Shown one piece after another: positions 42,801 to 54,400 of a stretch of 60,000 bases of DNA (the first letter of the stretch is position 1; each line of letters starts with the position of its first letter). The notes beneath the pieces were generated by a model. It saw only the letters and a program-made list of their open reading frames with translations. It was not told where the DNA came from and made no database searches. A program made the translations under genes and the position numbers. This stretch comes from Strigamia acuminata (Eukaryota > Arthropoda > Chilopoda > Geophilomorpha > Linotaeniidae): assembly GCA_949358305.1 (NCBI GenBank), contig OX442314.1:63313369-63373368 (forward strand), written 5' to 3'.

Positions 42801-45800
42801 CCAAATTAAATGCCAATTAATACAAATTAAAGCAAATTAAATGCCAATTAATCCAAATTAAATGCCATTTACTACAAATTAAATGTCATTAAATGCAGAT
42901 TAAATTCCATTTAATCCAAATTAAATGACATTAAATGCAAATTAATCCAAATTAAATGCCAATTAATGCAAAGTAAATGCCATTTAATGCCAATTAATAC
43001 AAATTAAAGCAAATTAAATGCTAATTAATACAAATTAAATGACATTAAATGCAAATTAAATGCCATTAAATGCAAATTAAATGCCATTAAATGCAAATTA
43101 AATGCCATTAAATGCAAATTAAATGCCATTAAATGCAAATTAAATGCCATTTAAAGCAAATTAATCCAAATTAAATGCCAGTTAATCCAAATTAAATGCC
43201 AGTTAATCCAAATTAAATGCTAGTTAATCCAAATTAAATGCCAGTTAATCCAAATTAAATGCCAGTTAATCCAAATTAAATGCCATTTAATCCAAATTAA
43301 TCCAAATTAAATGCTAATTAATACAAATTAAAGCAAATTAAATATCAATTAATCCAAATTAAATGACATTAAATGCAAATTAATCCAAATTAAATGCCAT
43401 TTAATGCAAATTAATCCAAATTAAATGCTAATTAATACAAATTAAAGCAAATTAAATGTGAATTAATCCAAATTAAATGCCATTAAATGCAAATTAAATG
43501 CCATTAAATGCAAATTAAATGCCATTTAAAGCACATTAATCCAAATTAAATGCCAGTTAATCCAAATTAAATGCCAGTTAATCCAAATTAAATGTCAGTT
43601 AATCCAAATTAAATGCTAGTTAATCCAAATTAAATGCCAGTTAATCCAAATTAAATGCCAGTTAATCCAAATTAAATGCCATTTAATGCAAATTAAAGTA
43701 AATTAAATGCCAATTAATTCAAATTAAATGCCATTTAATGTAATACAAAACAACAACTATCTAACACTAGGCAACAACTATCTAATACTATGCAACAACT
43801 ATCCAATACTATGCAAAAACTATCCAATACTATGCAACAACTAATCAACTCTATGCAGCAAATATCCAACACTGTGCAACAACTTTCCAATACTATGCAA
43901 CAACTAATCAACACTATTCAACAACTATGTAATACTATACAACAACTATCTAACTCTATGCAACAACTATTCTACACTATGCAACAACTATGCAAACTAT
44001 GCCATTTAATGCAAATTAATCCAAATTAAATGCCAATTAATACAAATTAAAGCAAATTAAATGTCAATTAATCCAAATTAAATGCCATTAAATGCAAATT
44101 AAATGCCATTAAGTGCAAATTAAATGCCATTAAATGCAAATTAAAGCAAATTAAATGCAAATTAATCCAAATTAAATGCCAATTAATCCAAATTAAATGC
44201 CATTTACTACAAATTAAATGCCATTATATGCAAATTAAATTCCATTTAATCCAAGTTAAATGACATTAAATTCAAATTAATCCAAATTAAATGCCATTTA
44301 CTACAAATTAAATGCCATTAAATGCAGATTAAATTCCATTTAATCCAAATTAAATGACATTAAATGCCAATTAAATGCCATTTATTGCCAATTAAATGTC
44401 ATTAAATGCAAATTAAATTCCATTTAATCCAAATTAAATTCCATTTAATCCAAATTAAATTCCATTTAATCCAAATTAAATGCCATTTAATGTAAATTAA
44501 TCTATTTAAATGCTAATTAATACAAATTAAAGCAAATTAAATGTCAATTAATCCATTTAAATGCTAATTAATACAAATTAAAGCAAATTAAATGTCAATT
44601 AATCCAAATTAAATGACATTAAATGCAAATTAAATGACATTAAATGCAAATTAATCCAAATTAAATGCCAATTAATACAAATTAAAGCAAATTAAATGTG
44701 AATTAATCCAAATTAAATGACATTAAATGCAAATTAAATGCCAATTAATGCAAATTAAAGCAAATTAAATGCCAATTAATGCAAATTAAAGTAAATTAAA
44801 TGCCAATTAATCCAAATTAAATGACATTAAATGCAAATTAATCCAAATTAAATGCCAATTAATGCAAAGTAAATGCCATTTAATGCCAATTAAATGCCAT
44901 TTAATGCCAATTAAATGTCATTAAATGCAAATTTAATTCCATTTAACCCAAATTAAATGCCATTTAATGCAAATTAAATGCCATTTAATGCAAATTAAAT
45001 GCCATTTAATGCAAATTAAATGCCATTTAATGCAAATTAAATGCCATTTAATCCAAATTAAATGCCATTTAATCCAAATTAAATGCCATTTAATGCAAAT
45101 TAAATGCCATTTAATGCAAAGTAAATGCCATTTAATCCAAATTAAAGTAAATTAAATGCCAATTAATCCAAATTAAATGCCATTTACTACAAATTAAATG
45201 CCATTAAATGCAGATTAAATTCCATTTAATCCAAATTAAATGACATTAAATGCCATTTAATGCAAAGTAAATGCCATTTAATCCAAATTAAAGTAAATTA
45301 AATGCCAATTAATCCAAATTAAATGCCATTTACTACAAATTAAATGCCATTAAATGCAGATTAAATTCCATTTAATCCAAATTAAATGACATTAAATGCA
45401 AATTAATCCAAATTAAATGCCATTTAATCCAAATTAAATGCCATTTAATCCAAATTAAATGCCATTTAATCCAAATTAAATGCCATTTAATCCACATTAA
45501 ATGCCATTTAATCCACAATAAATGCCATTTAATGCAAATTAAATGCCATATAATGCAAATTAATCCAAATTAAATGCCAGTTAATCCAAATTAAATGCCA
45601 GTTAATCCAAATTAAATGTCAGTTAATCCAAATTAAATGCCATTTAATGCAAATTAAAGTAAATTAAATGCCAATTAATCCAAATTATATGCCATTTAAT
45701 GTAAATTAATCCAAATTAAATGTCATTTAATGTAAATTAATCCAAATTAAATGCCAATTAATACAAATTAAAGCAAATTAAATGCCAGTTAATCCAAATT

Positions 45801-46175
45801 AAATGCCATTCAATGCAAATTAATCCAAATTAAATGCCGTTAAATGCAAATTAAATGCCATTAAATGCAAATTAAATGCCATTAAATGCAAATTAAATGC
45901 CATTAAATGCAAATTAAATGCCATTAAATGCAAATTAAATGCCATTAAATGCAAATTAAATGCCATTAAATGCAAATTAAATGCCATTAAATGCAAATTA
46001 AATGTCATTAAATGCCAATTAATATAAATTAAATGCCAATTAATATAAATTAAATGCCAATAAATGCAAATTAAATGCCAATAAATGCAAATTAAATGCT
46101 AATTAATGTAAATTAAATGCAAATTTAATGCAAATTAATGCAAATTAAATGCAAATTAATGCAAATTAAATGTAA
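33888..46175 (+). repeat. Main block of 21-bp satellite with higher-order repeats
   Basis: 12.3 kb of family 1 with family 2 tracts at 38845-39106, 40900-41162 and 43738-43999. The first two tracts and their surroundings repeat with a period of 2056 bp; the third lies 2837 bp further on. Shorter higher-order copies occur at 35700-36540 and 37130-37960. The array decays after about 46000 (shorter, irregular units) and ends within a HARBI1-like gene fragment. No gene is seen in it; long stop-free heptapeptide frames are artefacts of the 21-bp period. Confidence 0.92.
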
Positions 46176-46178
46176 AAT

Positions 46179-46250
46179 ATTGCAGATGATCCGTTGGCAG
46201 AAATGATCCTGCATATATTCTCATTTTCCTTTCTGATACCCATTCGTAAT
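46179..46250 (-). pseudogene. HARBI1/Harbinger-like fragment, 3' piece
   Basis: On the minus strand this continues the reading frame of 47314-47456 across the MITE: after the duplicated attacgaat it reads WVSERKMRIYAG. It is cut off by the satellite at about 46175, so the catalytic DDE part of the protein is missing from the window. Confidence 0.65.
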
Positions 46251-47313
46251 AAAGGTTCATTTTTCCCGCCCTTTTTTTTTCCCGGGAAACGGGAAATTTT
46301 AATTCAATTTCCCGGGAATTCCCGGGAAATTCCGGGAATTTAACAAAATAAGGTATTTTAGCATTGAAACCATAAAAAAACCCACTAAAGTCATTAAAAC
46401 TGAGTGTAAACCTGTAAACACACTATAAATGTGTTCACACTTGTTTTAATTGCAGCTAAGAATTTTTTTTTTGTTTAAAACTGCAATCTTTCATATTTTG
46501 TGGTCCAAAATTGCAGTTAAACACATTTTGTTGTTTAAAATTGCTATTAAACATAATCTGGTTGTCAAAAATTGCAGTTAAACACATCTTGTTGTTTAAA
46601 CTTGCCCTTAAAGAAGTTTAGTTCTTCAAAATTGCTATTAAACAATGCGACGGGAATACGAAACGAATACGACGGGGACGGGAAAGCGAAGCAAATACGA
46701 CGGGAATGCGAAGCGAAGGCGACGGGAATGCCAAACGAATATAAGAATTGCGACGGGAATACCAAACGAATAAGAATTGCGACGGGAATGCGAAGCGAAG
46801 GCGATGGGAATGCCCAACGAATAAGAATTGCGACGGGAATGCGAAGCGAAGGCGATGGGAATGCGACACAAATGCCAATTGCGACAGGAATGCGAAGCGA
46901 AGGCGACGGGAATGCCAAAAGAATACGAATTGCGATGAGAATGGGAAGTGAATGCAACGGGGATGCGATGGGAATTTGATGCGGATGCGACAGGGATGCG
47001 AAGAGAATACGAATTGCGACGGGAATGCGAATTGCGACGGGAATGAGAACCGAAGGAGACGGGAATGCGAACCGAAGGAGACGTGAATGCGAACCGAAGG
47101 AGCCAAGAATGCGATGGGAATGCAAAGCAAATGTGCGACAGGAATGCAACGTGTAAGCGACGTGAATGTAAGTTGCATTCACGCCGCTTACACGCTGCAT
47201 TATACAACGTGTATGCGACGCATATTCACGTGTCGAACTGCCGGGAAAACCCGGGAAATCGAAACAAATTTCCCGAGAATCGGGAATTGAAAAAGTGCAA
47301 AAATGAACCTTTA
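46251..47313. mobile_element. 1.06-kb MITE with 9-bp duplication and internal minisatellite
   Basis: Terminal inverted repeats AAAGGTTCATTTTT and AAAAATGAACCTTT, flanked by attcgtaat (46242-46250 and 47314-47322). GC-rich CCCGGGAA motifs lie just inside both ends. The interior has about 40-bp repeats of ATTGC.GTTAAACA (46480-46640) and then a purine-rich minisatellite, period about 51 bp (GCGACGGGAATGCGAAGCGAAGG-like, 46645-47150). Long ORFs in several frames here are products of the minisatellite. A 9-bp duplication fits Mutator-like transposons, but the family is uncertain. Confidence 0.8.
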
Positions 47314-47732
47314 ATTCGTAATCAAGCAAGATTAAAAGTTGCTTAAAATTATCATAAATATGATTCAAAACATATTTAATTATATCGCTGAGGCAGCCTT
47401 TAGATCGCCCAAATATCGGTTTCAAGTCACATAAGCAATTAGGATATGTCATCCGTCTGAGAAATATGGAAATGCAGAAATTGACAAGATTATTACATAC
47501 CTGAAACTGTTATTCTGGTCTGCAAAAGCTTAATTTTATCCGGTATTTTTAAGCAAGTTTGCAAATGGAAAATGTGATTTTTTTCAAATCTAAACATTTG
47601 TCGGCATTCTTCATCGTTGTATTTTTCAAAATTAAACAAGGCATATTTTTGAATAGGTGGCTCTTCAAGAAAACCTAGTAGCAATAAATCATCTGCATCG
47701 GAAAAATCGTCTAAAAGCAATAAATTCTCCAT
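47314..47732 (-). pseudogene. HARBI1/PIF-Harbinger-like gene, 5' part, disrupted
   Basis: ATG at 47732 starts MENLLLLDDFSDADDLLLLG, then EECRQMFRFEKNHIFHLQ and LKIPDKI, typical of the N-terminus of Harbinger-type transposases and their domesticated HARBI1 relatives. This frame stops at 47493. The family pattern resumes in another frame at about 47475 (FCISIFLRRMTYPNCLCDL, then KPIFGRSKGCLS). The offset is either a frameshift or a 44-nt intron with donor gtatgt at 47500; the conserved residues just before the possible acceptor favour the frameshift. It is split by the MITE at 47313 and lost at the satellite. It lies 408 bp downstream of the RFX4-type gene stop. Confidence 0.7.
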
Positions 47733-48140
47733 GTTTCTACCGTAACATGTACGCTATTCAACATAGACGGCGCTGAGTACACGGCGTTTCAAATTTAGAT
47801 AATTAATTTACACGACCTGGAGCAGAACCATTTCCAACGAGTGACGAGCCGGGAAGGGGAACGTCTAGCCAGACATAATGTCAGACTTTGGCACTCCAGT
47901 ATGAACGCCTAGCAGAACCTCTCTGTTGATTAACTGTGTCTATGGTTTGTTAAGAGACAGCGATCAATTTTTACCATATTTGTTTATTGAAATAAAATGT
48001 CGTACAATGTATTAATAAGTGAGAAGATTAAATAATTGAAAGCAAAGTGATAAACGACAGCAAGTTAAAGGACTAGAATTGTTTACAAACTGAATGAAAG
48101 CACAACAAAGAAAATAATAAATATACCGTATTCTAGGACT
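47733..48140 (-). other. Intergenic / 3' UTR of the RFX4-type gene
   Basis: No coding sequence seen. A minus-strand AATAAA (plus-strand tttatt at 47983-47988) lies about 153 nt beyond the stop codon and is a plausible poly(A) signal of the RFX4-type transcript. Confidence 0.55.
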
Positions 48141-48426
48141 TTACACTCTGACGTAAGTACCATTTAGATTGTATTGAATTATTACTGGATTTTCGACTGG
48201 TTTCTCCACATCACACTCCACACTCTCGTCCATCCGTTCCTTAGCGTCTCGAGCATCATCTTTGGGTTTGTAAGACCTGCCGTTGTAACACGTGGAATTC
48301 TCATAAGCTTGGTAGTAGCTGTTCTCTTGGCTGCCGGGATAGATGACGGATGCGGTATTGGCTTCGTAAGGATAGTTGGTGTATTCCGTACGACGATACG
48401 ATAGGTACGTATTAGTATATTCTAAA
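48141..48426 (-). CDS. rfx4: rfx4 last exon: Tyr-rich C-terminus and stop
   Basis: 286 nt with no ATG at its start, so a simple ORF search misses it. [20 protein letters not shown], then [18 protein letters not shown] and a charged end NLNGTYVRV followed by TAA at 48143-48141. Acceptor ccttttcctccag. Gln/Tyr/Asn-rich, as in RFX4 tails. Confidence 0.85.
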
Positions 48427-51400
48427 CTGGAGGAAAAGGCATTTTAAAAATAGCTTTTTGTTTTCTTTCGATTTTGATTTCTCTGTTTCAAGCAGACGGG
48501 TTTAACTAAAGTAATTAATTTTGCCTGATTTTATTTTATTGGAGGGAATGTATATGTTCAAAAAAACCGGACTCTCACTCTAACGAGGGGAACACCCGTA
48601 TAAGATACTCACAGATTGTTGTAATAATAAACATGGAGAATTGTTGTATCATGCTGAATGAGACCCTAAAATAATTTCATTCCATAAACAGTCAACAATG
48701 CAAACAATGAGCTCAAAGTTTGCACTATTTTGTCTGTGTATGCATCCAATCTGAGCAATCAGGCCTAGTGTATGAATACTGTAAACAACAGTTGCTAGGT
48801 AAAAAGTAGTTCCAAGATCAAAGTTGAATTTTATCATTTGAGATTCAATGATGTCATTTCCTCATTTGATATCACATGACATTTGACATCAGAGCTTTGT
48901 TCACCAACATGACTGACTTCATGAAGACAACAATAGTTTGTAGTGGTGGTGCAGTGGTTAAGCAATGGACTAGGAATCTTTCCTCACAGGTTCAAATCCT
49001 GCTGTCTGTGAAAATTTTTTACTTTTATTTTTTAATTTTTTTAGCAGTAATTTTAATGTTTTTAATTTTATGTTTGTTTTTAGAAAACTTTAATTAATTA
49101 ATTTTAATTTTTTAACAAACATAAAATTAAAAACATTAAAATTACTGCAGGTTATTTGAATCTCAAATGATAAAATTCAACTTTGATCTTGGAACTACTT
49201 TTTACCTAGCAACTGTTGTTTACAGTATTCATACACTAGGCCTGATTGCTCAGATTGGATGCATACACAGACAAAATAGTGCAAACTTTGAGCTCATTGT
49301 TTGCATTGTTGACTGTTTATGGAATGAAATTATTTTAGGGTCTCATTCAGCATGATACAACAATTCTCCATGTTTATTATTACAACAATCTGTGAGTATC
49401 TTATACGGGTGTTCCCCTCGTAAGCTGGCAATTAAAGTTGTAAGTAATTTCGTATTTTGCCACTAGGTGAAACACCAGACATCAACAGGTGATGATAGTT
49501 GAATAATACTTGTATAGCAGACAAAAGTATACAAGTATTATCACCTGTTGATGTCTGGTGTTTAACCTACTAGCAAAACACAAAATTACTCACAATTTCA
49601 ATTGCCAGCCTAGAGTGAGGGTCCAGTTTTTTTGAACACGACTGTACACGAGCTTAACAATGTATTATTAAAATACGAAAAAACCTGGAAGAACTCTTTG
49701 TGTCTAAGAAGAAATTCTAACAGGCATTTTCATTATGCAAAAAGGCTTCGAAAGGTGCAATAAATTGCATATACCGATAATATAAGTTTTTTAGAAGCAA
49801 AAATTGTCCCTTTTAGAAAAAAAATTTGACAGTTGAAAAAAAAAATTCCAGTTTCCTCAAAAATGGGATTAATTTTTGGAGAATGGAGGGCAAAAATGCC
49901 TACCCAGCTGTTGTTTCCACATTTCTGACATTAATTTCACGAGTTGCTACGTCTGCTGGATTGTTTTCGGTGTTATGAGTTGTCATGGTATACTGGAGTA
50001 AAAGAAATTCAGAGATAATAATTTCGTATACCGGTATTTGTACATCTTTTAAACGGGTGTACTGCAATTTAGCGCATGACAATTCGGCCGAGTAAATCCA
50101 GCACATGATAATTCGACACAACCCACAATTCGATATACAGTATGTCAATTAGGCGCATGTCGCTTGAACGCTAAAAGATCAAACTTAAATTTCACAATCC
50201 CAGTTTAAAATTACATAGTGATAGTTTGAATTTGAATTTAAGCTAACTTAGGATATTGCAAGCATTAATAATTTTCTTGCGCTCAAATGACAGCGCCTAA
50301 TCGCCATAGTCAAATCACGCGTAATCACGCGCCGAATTGTCATGTATGCCGGACTGGAATTGTAATGCGCTGGTTTGTCTGTGACCCCTTTTAAACAGGC
50401 TAGCAACTAAACCAAATAGCCGAATACTTTGAAATGACGACCCACGATTATACAACTTTTCTTTTAAGAGTTTTGCAATTTCTTATTCATTGTGACATTT
50501 AACACATTAACATATAGTATCCGAGTATTTGATTCACTGCTGTTTCTAAAACTAAAATACTTGATTTGTTGGGTACGAATAAGTTCTGGGGCTTCCGCGA
50601 TATCCATTTCGAGAATCAAAACCTCCGTATGGATACATACTAAGAAAAAGAAATATTAATTTAAATTATTTTCTTTTAAAATAATAATTAATACCTGTGC
50701 TATCTGCAATCTGGAATACCGGCATGCCGCTATGAAGTGAAACACGCCGACATAAGTGAATTTACTTAAATTTACTTGAATTAACTAGAATTCTAGAATT
50801 GTGTGCCAATGCCAATGCCAAATCAAATCAAACGTTATTTCTAGTTTTTGTGAAAAATTAGTGGCAAATTGCACGTCCGTATCAATTTGCAAACTCTGTA
50901 AGAGTGACTGGTCAGTGGTGTTATCACTTTTATGTAGACAAAACCATAGATTGTAGAAATGATTAAAAAAAGGTTTTGTCATCTCCAGTACGTTCGGAAA
51001 ACTAACTCACTTTACACTAGCATGCCGCAGATTGCCGAGTATTATGATAAGCATTAATTTACCTGTTGTAAGGCTCAGAACCAGTTTGATACTCATTCAT
51101 GATATGTGTTGCATTTTCTGATGAATCTATTAAATGTTTATTTAAAAACCAAACCCTAATTTGTTAGTTAAATGAGTGTTCACCTTCATTCATCATGCAA
51201 TTTTCTCTTTGGGTATTGCTGCTATCTGATCCTGAATTTTGTGGGCTAATCTCTGCTGCAGCAATTACTTCATTATTGGGCCGGGATGAAGGGATTGGTG
51301 TGGTTAAGACCATTTGAGAAATTGCTTCTGACGATGCTGTAGATGATGTAAAAAAAAGAATTAATTTTTGAATGTTTTTGAGGATTCACAACATTTAACA

Positions 51401-54400
51401 TCTTACTTGATCCTGGAGGATTATACCATTTTATTTTATTCAGATTCCCATCAGGGTCTCCAAATGTCTCTGAAAGGCAAAAGGATTAAAAGGATGTTTT
51501 TAATTGAATAGAATTCAATTGAAATCCAATTCACCATCTGAATCTGAAAATGATGGAGGGGTGTCAGTGGTGATGTTGGCGTATAGTTCTCGCATTCTTT
51601 CCTCGGCGTGTAAGGTCTCAACCAAATACAGGACATAGTCATCAAATGTTAAATGCAACAAATGAAAAGAACCTGAAATGGCCAAAAAGTTTTAAAGTAA
51701 ACAATTGATTAGTGGGTTCACACCTGAACGTAATGGGACTGATAAATTTATTATCGGCTTTCTATTTTTGGGACATTTTTGGAGGATTTATGCGGGTATA
51801 CGCTGTGCACCTTTGGCTTTTCTTACGACTACAACACTGTTTTAACTCGAGTAATGCCTGGCGACAGGGGGCTCCACAGCCAGGAGTGACTAATGTTGTT
51901 TCTTGATTTTTCGTGTGTTCTTGGGTTTTTTTCTTAACAAGGGGGGCCAGCGCCCCCCTCTCCCTGCGGACCTCACCTTAACTGGTATTTTTCTATGTGA
52001 TGGGGAATTAGGCACTAATTTAGCCATGGTATGGCTAGCATACATTAGTCATTCCTGGTGTGGTCCAGAGCCTCTTGTCGCCAGGTGCTTTTCTGAACTT
52101 GTAATTGATTTTCACATTTTCCGACACATTAATTAATGTATTTGAATTACCAAAACTAGGAGCACTATGTAATGTCATGTCTCGGATTACTCTTGTTCCA
52201 AATGATGACCACATAAGTAGAAATTGTCTCGATAGTCGTCTGATGCTTGTTTTATGTCTCCGGCTAGGCTGAAAGTTAAATAGATAAATAAAAATATAAA
52301 TATTGGGAAACATTAGGAATTAAGATTTTTATAGTTTAGTTTGTGCTATTGTACTCTAACTTGCCTGTACTACACATCTGTCTACCATTGTCTCTAGCCA
52401 ATCTGCATATGCTTCAATACTGGATTGTTCTTCTAATAACATTTCGAATTCTCTATACACTAAATTAAATTCAAAACATTGATTTTATAATTCCATTTCC
52501 GTTTGATTGTAACAAAAAATCTCTTACAATTATTGATGAACTCTAAGCTGACACAATTATAACTTTTGTCCATTGTGTATATAGTCTGTCTACAGATGCT
52601 GTCTTGATCAATATGTCTCCAATCTTGCAACATCTGAGAAGTAATGTCGGGATTGTGAAGAACCATCCTACTCGCTTGACATAAATGATTCAACGATGTT
52701 TGGCGCCGCAAGGTCTGAGAAAATATTCTTGCCACTGAAATTCAACAATTGAGGCACATTACTACTAAAGGTGTGTCATTGCTTTCCGACTAGTTAAGAC
52801 AGCCTGGCAATGACAAGTCACACGAATGGATATTCCGAAGGAAATTGGCATGGCGACACAATTTGAAGGTCGTGCAATGAATATGGTTTGTGTTGTGATA
52901 ATCGTCCAAAAACTACTCAAACACGCTTATTTGCAATGAATAATCAACATCCTGTTTTGGAAAATCATTGGCTTCTATACTTAGAAATAGTGTTGTGACA
53001 CTTCCCTGCTAAGCCCTGCCACCTGAGAGTTGCCGGTCCTGGAAGTAGACTGGGGACCCCTCTCTTTTGAGATATAAGAGGCAAAACTCTAGGACTCTTT
53101 TTAATATATTTCATATTGTTACGCGCCCGGATTGCACTGTGAAACAGCGGGTCCAAACGCGCAATTCTGTTCGCAAGTTTACATAAAGTCTCGCTAGAAG
53201 GCGTCGAGCCACTCGTGCACTAGACACTATCAGAACAGTCAACTATGGAGCTGCAGGGGATAACAGAGTTTACCTGTTTGGCACCAGACTTGAATAAAGC
53301 AGTTCTGATTTAGAATTCAACCTGTGTCTTTGGTTTGATCGTGCTTATTCTTTGGTCTTCAGCGACCGACACCTTTAGCGCCAGGTTTTTTTAGCCAAAG
53401 CCCTCCTTTAGAATTAAGATGTTTAATGATTGTCAATTTTGTGTTGTTGAGATTTTATTCGAGTTTATGAGGTAAATTATGTTTAGTTATAAATCGCCTT
53501 CTGTTTATTTAATTTTGCCTTTGTAAATTAAGTTGATTCAGCATTTTTGAATAAAAGTTCATTCAAATTAAAGTTTTGAATTATTTCTCACTGAAATCAT
53601 TACAAACTCTTAAGTGGCTTATCCTTTAGAATAAGAATGTTTATGTGTGTTGAACCCCACGATACACGTAACAATATATAGCAGGAATTCCCAAATCGTT
53701 TAGCATCGCAACCCATTTTTAAACAAGGAGATCTTCCAAGCCCCACTTCGTCTACCGGTGCATTAAATTTCTCAAAAATAAACTACTAAAAAGAAAAAAA
53801 GAAATTTTTATATAATGTTGCAGAAAATTTATATAATTTTACATATAATTTTATATAATTTTGCATAAAATTTTACATAAGTTTGCAAAAAAAGTTTGTC
53901 CTATTTAGGCGTGTGTGATGGGTGCGCCCACGAAAAATCAGCTTGGGAAACGCTGACAGAATTACGGAGAAATACGGCAACAGTGCAGAAGCGCTTGGGA
54001 AATGCTTTGAAAACATCTACTCTTTTGTGTTTCCAACTACTAGTAAATAGGTCGTATTAATTTTACTTACGATTGATTTTGACAGTTGCCAAGTTTTCAG
54101 GTAAATCCTCCATAGCCACTTTGATCCATGATTCCAGATCTTTTGAAAATTTTCTAATGACTTGAGTCAAACTAAATAAGAATTTAAAAGAAATGTTTTA
54201 AATGTTTTAAAAATGTTTTAAATGATATAATCACCTGTCTGGTAAAGGCTGCAGTACTGTAGGCAATAAAACGTTGGATATTGCTCTGTATAATATGGAA
54301 TCACACACACCAATGATATTGACAATTACATTAGTACCAAGCACAGATATAATGTGAGAAGGCATTCCTTGCCAGAAGTGAAGAAGAAAACTCTCCACCT

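Larger units (their letters stand above)
48551..49648. mobile_element. Tc1/mariner-like palindromic MITE, split by a second MITE
   Basis: Ends TGTTCAAAAAAACCGGACTC on the left and, inverted, TGTTCAAAAAAACTGGACCC on the right, next to TA. The interior at 49424-49612 is a hairpin (arms from GCTGGCAATT to CACCAGACATCAACAGGTGA and back). The Harbinger-type MITE sits in its left end at 48584-49420. Located in the last intron of rfx4. Confidence 0.7.

Noticed and set aside
17320-46008. Long open frames in the satellite (repeats of MAFNLHL, MQIKCHL, MQQLSNT), up to 166 codons
   Set aside because: A 21-bp tandem unit without stops keeps a frame open on both strands. Stops appear as soon as the period slips, and no gene signal surrounds them.
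17335-46175. CRISPR-like array of regularly spaced repeats
   Set aside because: Contiguous tandem satellite with no unique spacers, in a eukaryotic context.
46565-47452. Overlapping ORFs of up to 295 codons rich in SHSRR/FGIPVAF
   Set aside because: They are several frames of the same purine-rich minisatellite within a MITE. Only the first part of the minus-strand frame (47314-47452) is gene-like, and it belongs to the HARBI1-like fragment.
48941-49012. A true tRNA gene
   Set aside because: A and B boxes are present, but acceptor and anticodon stems do not pair properly. It lies in a MITE loop, so a SINE-type remnant is more likely.
49683-49720. A 19-nt microexon between the last two rfx4 exons (ttcttcttag / CAG|GTTTTT)
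   Set aside because: The penultimate exon ends in phase 2 (GCT GG), so it joins the last exon directly in frame. Including the 19 nt would give an immediate stop.
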